Shown one piece after another: positions 21,790-34,400 of a stretch of 64,000 bases of DNA. A program made the position numbers and the translations under genes. The stretch comes from Phascolomyces articulosus. Lineage: Eukaryota > Mucoromycota > Mucoromycetes > Mucorales > Lichtheimiaceae. Under the pieces are notes generated by a model. It made no database searches, was not told the origin of the DNA, and worked only from the letters and a program-made list of their open reading frames with translations. Within the stretch, counting starts at the first letter, position 1. Every line of letters begins with the position of its first letter. Location of the stretch: assembly GCA_025677815.1 (NCBI GenBank), contig JAIXMP010000009.1, positions 1,116,001-1,180,000 of the forward strand, read 5' to 3'.

Positions 21790-23628
21790 ATGGTAGCGGC
21801 AGTGGGAGAAAAACGACCTGCAGAAGAACAAAATTTACCAATGGAAGTGGATCAATCCATGGATACGATTGTGACAGAATCAGCAAAACGAACTCGATTA
21901 TTATTTGCTAATACTTATGGTCAACCTGCCATGGATGAGATGAGCAGGTATATACATATATAAACATATCCATATGTCTCTTAATTCTCGATTCTCTGGG
22001 TTTTTTATATTAATAAGGCATGGGTTTCTATAGTCAACGTATCAAATTAACGAGTAAAATAAACGATGAATACGGTCAAGTACGTGCATTACCTGAAGCA
22101 CTTGTTAGACAACAAAAGGAAGCAGCACAAAAAGCCAAAAACGCCAAAAAGACGACCGTGGAAGACGCACCTCCAGACGATAGTGCTGTCCAACAACTCA
22201 TTGATACAATTCCAAAGAAATTAACCACCGAGTATGTTTTTTTTTTTGAAAAAATACTACACCTTCCCATAGATGGAATGGCTCATGGATCTACTTCTTT
22301 TTTTTTTATATAAATATCTAGAGTGGACGAAAAAGCAAAACAAGGCATTGTCGCATTACGATCCAAAGATCGCGTTTCAGAAATCTTTTCAAGTTCAAAC
22401 AGTGGTAGTGGAGGTGGATCGCTTGTTCGTCGTGCACGCGCTAAAACAATTAAACCAGTATGGCACGCTCCATGGAAATTGATGCGTGTTATTAGTGGCC
22501 ATTTGGGCTGGGTACGCGCTGTCACGGTAGAACCAGGAAACAAATGGTTTGCTACAGGTGCAGGCGATCGTACCATCAAAATTTGGGATCTGGCATCAGG
22601 TACATTGAAGTTATCATTGACAGGTCATATCAGTACGGTCCGTGGATTAGCCGTATCACCACGACATCCTTATTTGTTTTCTTGTGGCGAAGATAAAATG
22701 GTCAAGTGTTGGGATTTGGAACAAAACAAAGTCATTCGTCAATATCATGGGCATCTTTCAGGTGTTTATTCTTTAAGTTTACATCCAACATTGGATGTTT
22801 TGGTGACAAGTGGTCGTGATGCTACAGCAAGAGTATGTGTTCTTTATTTTATTTTGGTTTATTGGAGATAAGGATGATGTGATGGATAATAAAAAAATAG
22901 TGTGTCTGTATATATAAGAAGAAAGTGTGTGAAACTTATGAATCGATTATTATTTTGACATAGGTTTGGGATATGCGAACAAAACAAAATGTACATGTAT
23001 TGACAGGACACACAAGTACTGTATCCGATGTCAAATGTCAAGAAGCAGACCCTCAAGTCATTACGGGTTCGATGGATAGCACTATTCGATTGTGGGATTT
23101 GGCAGCAGGAAAGACAATGGGTGTATTGACACATCACAAAAAGAGTGTACGAGCGCTTGCTATTCATCCAACAGAATTTGGTTTTGTCAGTGGTAGTGCA
23201 GATAATATTAAGGGTTGGAAGTGTCCTGAGGGTACATTTATTCAAAACTACGAGGGTCGCAAATCCATTATCAACACATTATCGGTGAATCAAGATGGTG
23301 TTATCTTTTCCGGTGGTATGTTTTCATAAAGGTGTTTTTTATTTAAAGTATGTAATAGAAAAGGAAGATGAATTGCTCAATGGATGGAATTTTGTTTTTT
23401 TTTCTAGGTGATAATGGTTCCATGGGCTTCCATGATTGGCGATCAGGATACCAATTCCAATCCATGGATACTACAGTACAACCAGGTTCGCTTGATGCAG
23501 AAGCTGGTATTTTTGCTAGTACATTTGATCGTACTGGTTTGCGTTTGATTACGGGTGAGGCAGATAAAACTATCAAGATTTATAAGGAGGACGAAAATGC
23601 TGTCAAGGATGAAGATTTTTACCAGTAA
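21790..23628 (+). CDS. PRP46: Spliceosomal WD40 protein Prp46/PLRG1
   Basis: Five exons, 21790-21947, 22034-22231, 22322-22832, 22964-23315 and 23408-23628, give ~479 aa. The N-terminal third is polar with a short Gly/Ser run. It is followed by seven WD40 repeats opening with the family signature [20 protein letters not shown] and including [47 protein letters not shown] and [10 protein letters not shown]. This is the PLRG1/Prp46 subunit of the Prp19/NineTeen complex, which activates the spliceosome. The first intron must use the acceptor CTATAG at 22033; the nearer AAG at 22017 would cause an immediate stop. Convergent with the mitochondrial SerRS gene, 78 bp between the stop codons. Confidence 0.95.
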
Positions 23629-23706
23629 AAAATAAAAAAGTTTAACAAATTTTATATATATACAAATACAATGATTGATTATAATGTTGATGACAATTTC
23701 TATATT

Positions 23707-25237
23707 TTATTGAGGGGATAGTATGCTGGGTTGACCTGGTAACCATTTTTGTAATACTTGAGGGATTTTCACAGATCCATCGGGTTGTTGGAATGTTTCG
23801 AGGATAGCAATAATTACACGTGGTACGGCAATGGCCGTACCATTGATGGTATGACAAAACAAGGTGTTTTTACCTGTGTTGTGTGTAGGTCGATATCGAA
23901 TGGACAATCGTCTTGCTTGATAATCAGTACAATTAGAGGTGGATGATATCTAATATAAATAGTGTGTGAGGCAAAATTCTTTATCCACGAAAGCAGTGGC
24001 ATTTTATTTTACTCACCTCTCCCCAAGTTTTTCGACCAGGCATCCATGCTTCAATATCATATTTCCTATATGCACTTGCACCTAATTCTTCTGTTGGCAT
24101 ATCCAAAACTCTATTATAAACAAGGGAATAAATAAAAGAATAAATTGAATTCACTGCTCTATCCACTCTTTCATATCCTTGAACAAAAATTCCTTCGTTT
24201 TACCTAAAACATAATCCTAATTCTGCATACATTTCTTCTTGAATTTCTCTAAATTGTTCTAATACTTGATCGCTTTGTTCTGCAGTAGAAACTGCAAAAA
24301 GTTCAACTTTGGAGAATTGATGAACACGATATAAACCTTTTGTTTCTGTGCCTCGGCCCCCAGCTTCAGCACGATAGGCTCTTCCAAATCCTACCAATCG
24401 TTTAGGTAATTCCGCTTCTTCCAAGATTTTGGTTGCAAATTTTCCTGCCAATGGAATTTCTGCTGTTCCAGCCAAACAAAGGGCATCCTCCTCGTCTTCT
24501 TCATCTGCTGTTCGAACATGATATATTTGAGAACTTTCACCTGCTCGCGGTTGAAATCCACATCCATAAGCAATCGGTGTTCGTACAATATCTGGTGTAA
24601 TCACACCCAAAAATCCTTTGCTTGCTGCTTTGTCCATGGCATATTGAATCAAGGCGGTTTCCAAAAATGCACCATATCCTTCCAAATAATAAAAACTAGA
24701 TCCACTGACCAATGCTGCTTGTTCCAGATCAAGCATCCCCAGTTTTGTCGCTAGTATAACATGATCCAAATTATTATTTCCTTCCTGTGGTTGATTCACG
24801 ATTTTTAATACGCGAGCATTGGATTCGGGACCTACAGGGACGTCTGGATGGGTATCATTGGGGATTTGTATCGCACACTGTAATAGTTCTGTTTCAGTTG
24901 TTTGTAAACTTGTTTCCAGTTGCTTGATTTGCTGTTTGAGTTCTTTGGCTTTTTGAATGATAGCTGGGTCCTTGTTTGATTTTTTATTGGCTGCGGCTTT
25001 GGATAATATGTTTCGTTGTGAACGTAAATCTAAAAGGGTGTTGTAATTGGCCAATCGACGATCATATAACGTTTTGACATGGTAAGGATCAACGGGACAA
25101 TGATTACGTCGTGTCATGTTTTCCTTAATAGCTTGAGGATTCTCGGCTACTCGATTATAGTTGAGTCGTGTTTGAATGGAGGTTGAATAATGACGGCGCG
25201 TCCATTTTATGGCATAGTGTCGAAGTGGACGAAACAT
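23707..25237 (-). CDS. DIA4: Mitochondrial seryl-tRNA synthetase
   Basis: Three exons on the minus strand, 24204-25237, 24017-24110 and 23707-23949, give 456 aa. The N-terminus [20 protein letters not shown] is a strong mitochondrial presequence. An N-terminal coiled-coil tRNA-binding arm follows (residues ~85-130, [21 protein letters not shown]). The class II catalytic core has the motif 2 region [20 protein letters not shown] then [13 protein letters not shown], and motif 3 [15 protein letters not shown]. It charges mitochondrial tRNA-Ser with serine. Length and motif order match bacterial-type SerRS; this is the organellar paralogue because of the presequence and the short C-terminus. Confidence 0.93.
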
Positions 25238-26033
25238 GGTTTGGTTCTTTTATAATTTTGTATAAAGGGATACAAAATAAGACTTGTTTATATAAGAGTG
25301 CTATTTACTCTCGGCTTTATTAATTCACCGAATTTAATGGTTGAACTTGAACTCTTCATCACTGTCACCTTTTAATATTGAAATAGATCTTTTGTCCATC
25401 AAACAAAAGAGCAAAAGATATCAAAAGAAGAAAGTGGGAAAAGTACTGCACCATGTTTTAATAGTCTGCTGGATGTATACCATAGTTTCTCTAAATAAGA
25501 AAGCTGTATCATAATTACTGTTGTTTATATACGTATTCGTTCCATAGTGAGCGATTGTGCTACTTTATTAAAGTTCCAATATTTCACTTATATGAATTTA
25601 TATATAAACAGTTGCATCATTATACAGAATATCTTGAATGCTGTGTTATAAGTTGTTTATTTATCGCCAATAAATAGCACGCATTCAACATCTTCCTGCT
25701 TTATCCTGCTTAATTGTAGCGGTTTTATATCTCCAATGACATACATACCCGGGCATGTTCGCTCTCTTTTTTCTTTACACGAAAGTCATATAATGCCCCC
25801 ATGAATTTCAGATACTCTTTTTCATTATTCAATAATTCACACCCATAGCTTGGTTCAACGCCATGATAAATGATTCCAATAACCCAGTATAAAAAATGAA
25901 ATATCATCTTGAATAATGTAAAAAATCAAATTGTAGTGTATATGCTCGTTTTCTTTCTTCCTTCATGGGATATGTATGTTATTTAACAGGAGAAAAAAGG
26001 TACTCTAACAGAAAATGATGGATGCTTTTTCTT
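25238..26033. other. Intergenic
   Basis: Upstream region of the minus-strand SerRS gene and downstream of the next minus gene. A 60-codon minus-strand frame at 25725-25907 (contains IIYHGVEPSYGCELLNNEKE) looks faintly protein-like but has no recognised homologue and no clean splice context; probably a relic. Confidence 0.45.
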
Positions 26034-26872
26034 TTATTGTTGCTTCGGTGGTGGCACAGCCTTGTTCAAATCTTGTTCTATTTTTAATGATCATGATAAT
26101 AAGGTACAGAGAGAGGGGATCAGGAAAGATAAGGTATGTTAATATTTATTTTTCGTTTCAATTGCATCGATTCCTCTAATTATTATTATTATTATATCTC
26201 TTTCACGTACCTAATCCCCACACATGTGTCTTTAATTCGAGATGCTCCATGTTGAGAGTATCCTAAGGTAATAAACACATATCATCATTAATCACACAAT
26301 TTCCCATTGATAACCATCTTACATGGTGCAACAAAATAACATACATAGAGCTTTCTAAATTCAGCCTTCAATTCATTCAATTCTTTGGTAGTAGCGGCCA
26401 ATTCCTTCAACTTGGAAACGTCCTTGTCAACGGCTTCAATTTTACGAGCATATTCACGGACCTAATTGGTTTTTTATATATATCCTCGATGAGTATTGAA
26501 TAAAAAAATTATAGCATGTTTCCCCCCTTTCTTTCTCATTATACCTTTTCAGTTGAGCCTTGAAGTTCTTGCACAGAGCTCAACAAAGAGTTTGATGCGT
26601 TATTATATTCTTCCAAAAGATAGTAGTAACCAACACTGCCAGCAAGAGTAACACCCAAAAGGAAACCAACGAATCTATATGTATATTTTTTAAATAAATT
26701 GTGTCAATTCAAAAATAAATCGTATAGTTTTCTCAGTTTATATATATATATTTACTTACCCTCCACGAACAGCACCAGCCTTCTTTGGAGAGGAAACTGC
26801 CTCAGTTGTGTATGCTGCACGTTGAGCAGATCTGGTGATTAAACGAGGCGTAATGCGAAGCAAAGAATTCAT
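26034..26872 (-). CDS. Small mitochondrial membrane protein with coiled coil, family unknown
   Basis: Not an open frame of notable length, but five short minus-strand exons with consistent phases reconstruct a 151-aa protein: 26760-26872, 26545-26674, 26345-26461, 26211-26262 and 26034-26077. The N-terminus MNSLLRITPRLITRSAQRAA is Arg/Ser-rich and lacks acidic residues (mitochondrial presequence). One membrane segment follows, GFVGFLLGVTLAGSVGYYYL, then a Glu/Lys coiled coil (VREYARKIEAVDKDVSKLKE, ELNELKAEFRKLY) and the tail EQDLNKAVPPPKQQ. The layout suggests a single-pass mitochondrial inner-membrane protein, but I do not recognise the family. Intron density and in-frame joins make it a real gene. 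Confidence 0.75.
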
Positions 26873-28739
26873 TTCTGTATATTTTTATATATTAAAATAA
26901 ATAAAAATAGAATACGTGGTTGATAATGTTAATAAAATGCGGTTCGCGTATTGCGTTTTTTTTTTCCTGCAATTGATGATTTGAATCGAAGGGGTTTTCA
27001 TGGGTATATGTCGATTGCTGTTTATTATTGTTGTTACATGCCTGGTAAAGTTATAAAGTTGGGTAACGAAAATTGTTTACAATAACACCCAAGAGATGCT
27101 ATAAAATATATGTGGTGCTGGTGCTGAGAAACAAAATTTTCATCCTGCGACCCCTACCCCTTCTTCCACAGTTGCCCAGAAACTGGAATTTTTTAGATCA
27201 AGGAACTTTATAATAATACGTAGGCTTGAACGTAAAGTTCAACCTATTAACACTAGCAAATACTACTACAGAGTGATAGATAAAAGTAAAGTGGGCAAAG
27301 TAAAATGATACTAAACTATCCAGTAAGTTTATCTTGACATATATAAAAATATAGACTTTAAAATAAGAGAATTACTGTATGTGCTGAAAAATAAACCAGT
27401 GATGACTTTAAATGAAAAATATAACGAGGAACTTGTTTGATTTTATTAAAAAAGAGAATAAAAGAATAGCAAGAATGATATCTCATATCTTCATGAAGAA
27501 AACTTTTTCTGCAACAATTTTTTTTTAAAAAAAAATGATGTACACTTCGTTCTTCACTATAACCATAGAGTAAACCTCCTAACCACCGAAGTTAGAGAAT
27601 TTCTTCTGTAAATTATAATCCTCCTCAATAAAATTGTAAAAAATTATTATATTTATATATATAGTCTTACAAGAAATACACAATACAGCGGGACCTTATG
27701 TAATAAACCTCCATGAAGTGAAAGGGTTTTTTAGTCTTGAATAGTGCTTGAAACTTATAGTAATACGGTTCCCAAGTCCGTCCAGTGCGCGCTTTGTGTC
27801 AACGGTGGTAACCTCAGTAACTCATTTGAAGGCATGTTACATTATGCATGCACCTCGAGGCTTATGTCAGCAATTGAGCATGTTACTAAGAAATGCAGCC
27901 GGGTTAAAAACACTGTTGGATCTTTGCGAGATACATAGCAAACGTGTTAATAACAGCATGAAGCACTTTACCTAGTACGACACATTATCGACCTTATGAA
28001 TTGATTATCGCTGTATTGATTCAACAGTAATATGTTAGGTGTTTTAAAGTTTTTTGGAGGGAGGCAAGGTAGTAATGGAAAATCGGGTTTCCTGAAACTC
28101 GGTTTACAAGACTTTCATCAAATGATATTCTCGACGCCTGTGCTAGAATTCAATCATTGACGAGACTTGCTATACACAAAGAGCAACATCTCTTATGAAT
28201 ATGATCAAATATGCGTTCAAACAGTTTATTCAAAAGATTGTTCGATTTCTTCATCATCAATTTCTTTCCATCGGTGGCATAATAATGACAATATATGAGT
28301 TATAAATTATCAGCACAACAAACACTACTTTATCAAGAGTTTGGCTCAGAAATGTAAAAGGAATTGTGGATATTGTTCAGCCTTGTATTAATGATGGTAT
28401 GGAATGTGGCTTTAATCCTGATTTCGATGATAGTACATTTGTAGAAGACAATTATTTTTGTACTCTCTCATAATTATAAATAAATTGCTTTCATGAATAA
28501 TAAAGTATGGGGAATAAAGCAAGTCTAAAACATATTCATTGGCTTTATCATATATAAACCAGATGTCTTTTACTTTATTCAATAGAGTAATATATTAGAG
28601 TTTAAAAAATAAATGGAGAATCGGCTGGCTAATAAAATACCTTTAGTGAACTGGTTGTTGTAATAAGCAATAGCACAGGGGCAATGCTCAAACCGATTAT
28701 GCAACCTTTATCCCAAATACTAAATTTTTTAAACTTTGC
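26873..28739. other. Gene-poor interval with coding relics
   Basis: AT-rich DNA. Two unrecognised coding-like relics are visible on the plus strand: 27748-27975 (75 codons, includes LLRNAAGLKTLLDLCEIHSK) and about 28330-28472 (reads KGIVDIVQPCINDGMECGFN to a stop). Neither has a start, splice context or known motif. The first ~100 bp is the promoter region of the mitochondrial protein gene. Confidence 0.4.
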
Positions 28740-29179
28740 TGGTGTTGGTCATGGATACCTATATCTTGGAGAAGAGCACAGGTAGTTCCCATCTATAAAA
28801 AGGGAGATCCAACAGCAGCCGCAAATTATCGACCGATTAGTCTGACCAGTGTCATCAGGAAGCTACTTGAACGTTGTCTGTTACTCAAAATCCTCAATTC
28901 AATGCCATCACTAGTTATAGCACAAGAGGGATTCCACCATCATAGTGGTGCTCTTGACCAAGCCTTTTCGCGCCACATACTCATCCGACAACACCAACAA
29001 CAATACACCAGCTCACCTGTACTTGCTTTTCTTGACATCAAATCAGCATATGATTTAGTAGATCGTGATATCATTTGGTCAGCGTTGCAGAGATACCTGC
29101 CGAGCACTCTGTTCCACTTGAACCGCCATATGTTTGACGATATACACATTGCTGTAATACCACCACATCATCCACACTA
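28740..29179 (+). mobile_element. LINE (non-LTR) reverse transcriptase fragment
   Basis: An open plus-strand reading from about 28740 to the stop at 29177-29179. It holds the N-terminal reverse transcriptase blocks of non-LTR retrotransposons: SWRRAQVVPIYKKGDPTAA with NYRPISLTSVIRKLLERC, and block A with LAFLDIKSAYDLVDRDIIW (one catalytic Asp). The catalytic YADD block, thumb and endonuclease are missing, so the copy is truncated at both ends and inactive. No poly-A tail or target-site duplication could be defined. Confidence 0.85.
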
Positions 29180-29734
29180 GCTTAGCTTTTCGTCCTAAAA
29201 GGGTGTTTTTCAGCTGATCCTATATAACTTTTATTTATATCTAATTTTCATTACAAAGTACCGCAAGGAAACGGCCATATGCCTATAGGCGCAGGTCAAT
29301 TCAGTCTTCCACAATAATAAATATAAATTTTAACCTAATAAGCAATAGCGTAATATGCATTACAATTATAAAATTATGCTGTCGAAGATAAGGTTAGAAT
29401 GCAACGATAGGAATGTCCGTCAATCAAAGTTTCAATCGTTTTGCTTCTATTGATCTAATCCAAGCAGTAACACACACAGGAAAAAAAATAAACATTGCTT
29501 TATATATATGGCTCCATTTATTTACAAAAAAAAAAAAAAAAAAAAACCAACCAACCAACCAACCAACCCATGTTGGATCTAGCGCAGCTGAACGCATACT
29601 CCCCCTCTTTTTCATTGATTCCAACAAGTTCACGCGTTTGCCAAGATTTATTAACTTTAAAATAAAAGTTTTATTTTTTTGTTACAGACAATTGTTAAGT
29701 AAAGAAAGTTTTAAAGAAGAGTTAAAAGGATGTA

Positions 29735-30234
29735 ACCCTTTTTTTATTTATTTATTGGGAAGATCGAGATTAATGAAAAAAGCCAACAACTAGCCGTGTT
29801 GCTGCTATGAAACATATGTCTTTGGTTCTTGAATCGTGCCGTTTCTCGTTCCTGGTCGTCCTTGATTTAAATCGTTTTCCTATAGAATTAAAAAAAAAAC
29901 GTTGTACTTTTTCGCCATATACTACGCCTTTTATGACTTCCTCTTCTGGCCCCAGAGAGACGGAAGGTGATCCTCCACACCATCCATCCCTCGAAAAAAA
30001 AAGGAGGTAGTGTTAAGATGGTAGTTTCCACAGCCATACCCTGTTGGGGAGTACCCAGAAGAAGCATGAAGAAAAAAAGAAATGAAAAGGAAAAAAAACG
30101 CGAGTCAGTTCTGCTTTTTTTTTAAAAAAAAAATTAACACCGCTATGTTGGCTCAGGCATAAAAAAATATATTGCGTGGAATAAGAGCCATGTGTATGAT
30201 GCTGCCATGGCCATGCCGTCGTCATGGCAAATGG
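29735..30234 (+). repeat. Left arm of long inverted repeat
   Basis: About 500 bp nearly identical to the reverse complement of 30720-31226. Landmarks shared by both arms: CCATTTGCCATGACGACGGC at the inner edge, GAGCCAACATAGCGGTG, GGTACTCCCCAACAGGGTAT and GAAACGGCACGATTCAAGAA. Differences are small indels in A/T runs and scattered substitutions. A weaker, diverged continuation of the symmetry reaches 29407 (left) and about 31496 (right). No coding potential is evident. Confidence 0.93.
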
Positions 30235-30719
30235 TTACTTATTACTATTACTATACCTATAATAAATAATTATTATAGCCTCATTATATTTCAGTTGTGC
30301 TATTCATAAAACTTTTCTTAATGTTGATAGTCATATTTATTATTATATTATTTATACTCTCACTGGCGCCTATTGCTTATTTCCATCAAGGATGATAGAC
30401 CAGTTATATAAAACAAAAAAAAAAATGATGGAGATTTTAATGATTGAAACAAACACTACATTATTATATGGGTTTAAATCGAGGAATCCAAGAATGATTC
30501 ACGTAATTATTTTAATTAAGCATACGTGTAGGATTGGAACAGTGAAACTGAGAATCGTTTGTTATAAAACATTGAAACTAATAAAAGGTATATATTGCCA
30601 CATGCAATTATCAAACTTGTTTGTTTTATTGATTATTCTTTATATTGCTGTTTGACAAAAAGAATATTCTTGCTTAAAATGTGTGCTATATAAACTCTAT
30701 GTTGTAACTATTAAGTATA
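30235..30719. other. Loop between inverted repeat arms
   Basis: 485 bp of AT-rich DNA separate the arms. It contains an 87-codon plus-strand open frame (30392-30655) rich in I/L/K with no recognised motif; possibly chance. If the locus is transcribed, this is the loop of the predicted hairpin. Confidence 0.6.
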
Positions 30720-31226
30720 CCATTTGCCATGACGACGGCATGGCCATGGCAGCAGCATATACATGGCGTCTTATTTTTTCATGCAATATATATATATATA
30801 TTATGCCTGAGCCAACATAGCGGTGTTAATTTTTTTTTAAAAAAAAGCAGAACTGACTCGCGTTTTTTTTCCTTTTCATTTCTTTTTTTCTTCATGCTTC
30901 TTCTGGGTACTCCCCAACAGGGTATGGCTGTGGAAACTACCATCTTAACACTACCTCCTTTTTTTTTTCGAGGGGTGGATGGTGTGGAGGATCACCTTCC
31001 GTCTCCCTGGGGCCAGAAGAGGAAGTCATAAAAGGCGTAGTATATGGCGAAAAAGTACAACGTTTTTTTTTTTAATTCTATAGGAAAACGATTTAAATCA
31101 AGGACGACCAGGAACGAGAAACGGCACGATTCAAGAACCAAAGACATATGTTTCATAGCAGCAACACGGCTAGTTGTTGGCTTTTTTCATTAATCTCGAT
31201 CTTCCCAATAAATAAATAAAAAAAGA
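30720..31226 (-). repeat. Right arm of long inverted repeat
   Basis: Reverse-complement partner of 29735-30234. The arms start at the palindrome-rich GCCATGGCCATG region and end at the CCCAATAAATAAATAAAAAAAG boundary, beyond which similarity drops sharply. Outer homology continues at much lower identity (for example TCGATTGAAAGCTTCGATCA near 31460 against TGATTGAAACTTTGATTGAC-like sequence, reversed, near 29415-29435). Confidence 0.92.
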
Positions 31227-31496
31227 GCTACACCGTTATAACTCTTTACAACTTTAAAAACTTGTTCATAATTAAAAGTAGTGGTTCTTTTATTTTATAT
31301 ACATTAAGGCTAATCTTGGTAACAAAGATTAGGACCAAACAATTGTTTGTGGTGAATTTAACGTGAATGTTTTTGAACTATGGATTCTACATTTGTATAA
31401 AAGTGTTCCTTAAGTTTGTTTTTGAGTTTGTTGGAAAATGGATCTGATCTAGACCAAAGCAAATCGATTGAAAGCTTCGATCAACGACATTACCCA

Positions 31497-34400
31497 TTGT
31501 TATTTGTCTTTTTTTTTTTAGGAACAGTAATAAGGTGATCAAGTTTGTACAGTGGATATTTGAGCAGCTTATGTTTACAGCTCATTTTTTTTATTGTTGA
31601 TATATCAATGCTTCGTAAGAAAAATACAGTCGTGTATTTACGAATGCTATGTCTCATATTATGTACTTGCTACTTTTGTTACTTCATAACTGTACAATTA
31701 TAACATTACAGGGTTATGATACCACGCATGCTGTAGAGTTTGTTAATCCATATTTTACTACATACAGTCGGGACAAAGAATTTGTTTTTACATTTGCAGT
31801 TATAGATAATTTCATATTATTATGGACTAAAGTTTCTACTGGTTGTGCTCAATTCTTTATTCTCTGAAACACAAAAAGTTGTAATGAAGTTATTTTTAAG
31901 AAAATGATACACGAATTAGAAAATATTGAGTATAGAAAAGGTCGGGAGAAAAGGTAGTTCAGATGTGTATAAAGAAGGCAGATAATACTAAAAATCAAGC
32001 TTCTGGTTCATCAGTTTCATCTAGTAGGTATCTTGTAATTCTTCTGTTCTGAGTAGCTCTATATCTTCTGATCAAATGAGGAATATCAAGTTCTAAGAAA
32101 TAGTATAATAGTTTCTTGGTACATGACCTTCTTTCTTTTCTATGATCTACATATATTTCTATAGGTTCTAATATAAATAATTACATTGAAAGGGTGCTTT
32201 GGGGAAGATAATATATAGTGGTATATAACACTAAAATCATGATAATGAACCATCATAGCATAGAGATTAGTAATTATTACGATTCCATAGTATAGTAGAT
32301 GAACGTTTATAATAATATAATATTATCATTTTTAATGCATGAAAATAAATATACTACATTTATGGTAAATGTCTATATTAAATGTTGATGATGATGAAGG
32401 ATGACGTGTGTCATAATTATAATAATACGTATTAGCATTTAGATTTCATTCATTTCTCATAATGTCAAAAATACATCTAACTCTACTTTTCCTGATGATG
32501 ATGAGGTTTTTCATCATTTTCTTCTTTGCTGCATGAAAATAAGGTAGTATCATCATATTACGTATAATTTACAAGGTAAAAACCATAATTGGAAGAGAAA
32601 TAACAATGATGAACTCTAAAATAATAACTTTGCCACGTTTTGCTTGTAATTAAAAAAAAAAGGGGTGAGAATTTAAAGTTTTATTTTTCCCATCGTGTAT
32701 TTTTTGAAGGAGACCAAAAAAAAAAATTGGCGCGTCGAGTTGATCAACCTGCTTTGGAGCGAAAAAAAAAACAGGATCAATAACATAAAACGTTGTTGTT
32801 TTTGGATAGAAATGGTTAAAGTTTTATCGTCGAGAGACTTTACATAGAATTTTGAGTACAAATAACGATGATTTTTAGCCCCTGGAAATCAGTGTGGTGA
32901 GTTATGAAAATATTCTTTAAGAAAATAATAAAAAACAATGATTCTTGATAGATATTCGAATTTCTTTCAATTCTACGGCTAGTCGGTAATATGGAGGGGA
33001 TATGTACTAATAACGGATATTATTACCATGGCATGTCCGTCTATAATATCGAACAAAGGGAAGGAATATGATGCATTATTGTTTATATATATATAATATC
33101 AATATACAAGTGCATTAATGACATTTTGATAATTATTTCTATTATTACAACCCACGTTTATAATGGTTAGAAATCAACCATCATGGTTGTATCTAATAAT
33201 GGACTTCTAGAAATAACCATCTCATCTCCTCTCTTTTTTTTCACTTACCATATCAAAAATAGGTTTTGTCCATGGGTACAACGTTACAAAATAAAACATA
33301 GGTTAAAAATAAAACCGAATGCTTGTGCGTTAAGGGGACAAGTTCATTTTTTTTTTTATTTTCTCCTGGTTGAAAATGATGTTTTTTACCTTAGGAATAC
33401 CCCCATTAAAAATGTCAATCAACAAAAATATCTCATCATCGTCATCATCGAATTAAAAAAATGCATCCTGATGATCCTCCAAGAAGAAGGTTCTATGTAT
33501 GTAATATAAACATTCCTGTCATCGTCGTCGTTAGAAAAAAAAGGGTAAATATGTAGAGGTAGATTTAAAGTTTATAATAGTATTCACAGCAGGGATGAAT
33601 ATCTGTCTCCTTTCTTTGGCAAAAATGAACTTAATACTGCATAATACTGACTATTCTATGTTGCTGCCATCACCGTCATTGACCGTTCATTACGATGGAA
33701 CAACGTGCCATACAAGTTTGTAAAGCATTCGTTCGTATCTTTCATCATCATAATAAGGAGAATAAGTATTTATTAGATGCATATACAAGTTTATTATATA
33801 TAATATAGATTCTGCTTCCCATGTATATATATATATATGTATAGCATATGTAAGATCGGACTTGAACCATTCTTATTGCTAAGCAATGTTCAAGTAGAAT
33901 GATGTTACATGTCCTTGATTTACTCTGTCTACTACGGGAAGTAGCACCCGATTTTTCTTTTACCAAGTTTAAATAATAATAGATTTTTAAGCTGACTTAC
34001 AAATAAACATGTTCTCGTGCATGGTGGTGCCTCTCTCTTTCTCTCTCTTCTTCTAATTTTAATGTCAAATTCAACTTTTTGAATGCATGCTACATCAGTG
34101 TACATGTCAAAATGCACATAGAGTTATATATAGAAAGAAGGTACATATATGTAAAAAAAACGAGGCAGATGCTGTATAACGACGTCATTTATAAGTTTGA
34201 GATGATGACAAATATGTCTTAACAGGATCATTTTTCAGACTTTTCAAAATATAATCATCTTGATCTTCTTCTGAAATAAAACCATGTTGCTTGAATATGT
34301 ATGGTGATGATAGTGATTCATATACTATAACAACACTAAAGATAAAGGTTTTCTTTAGAGGCACTCAATTTATTATAGCATAAAACCTTAATCTATTTAA

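Noticed and set aside
21944..22033. Apparent GC-AG intron or frameshift in PRP46 exon 1-2 junction
   Set aside because: Using the acceptor AAG at 22017 gives a stop, but the downstream acceptor CTATAG at 22033 with the normal GT donor at 21948 restores the frame (SSQRIKL). A standard intron explains it.
29570..29620. TCTAGCGCAGCTGAACGCAT as a tRNA D-arm fragment
   Set aside because: Only a short A-box-like string is present; no acceptor stem, anticodon arm or B box could be folded around it.
29413..30225. Open frames within the inverted repeat arms as genes
   Set aside because: The arms differ by indels that shift these frames, and the peptides are lysine/phenylalanine-rich with no motif, so there is no sign of protein-level constraint.
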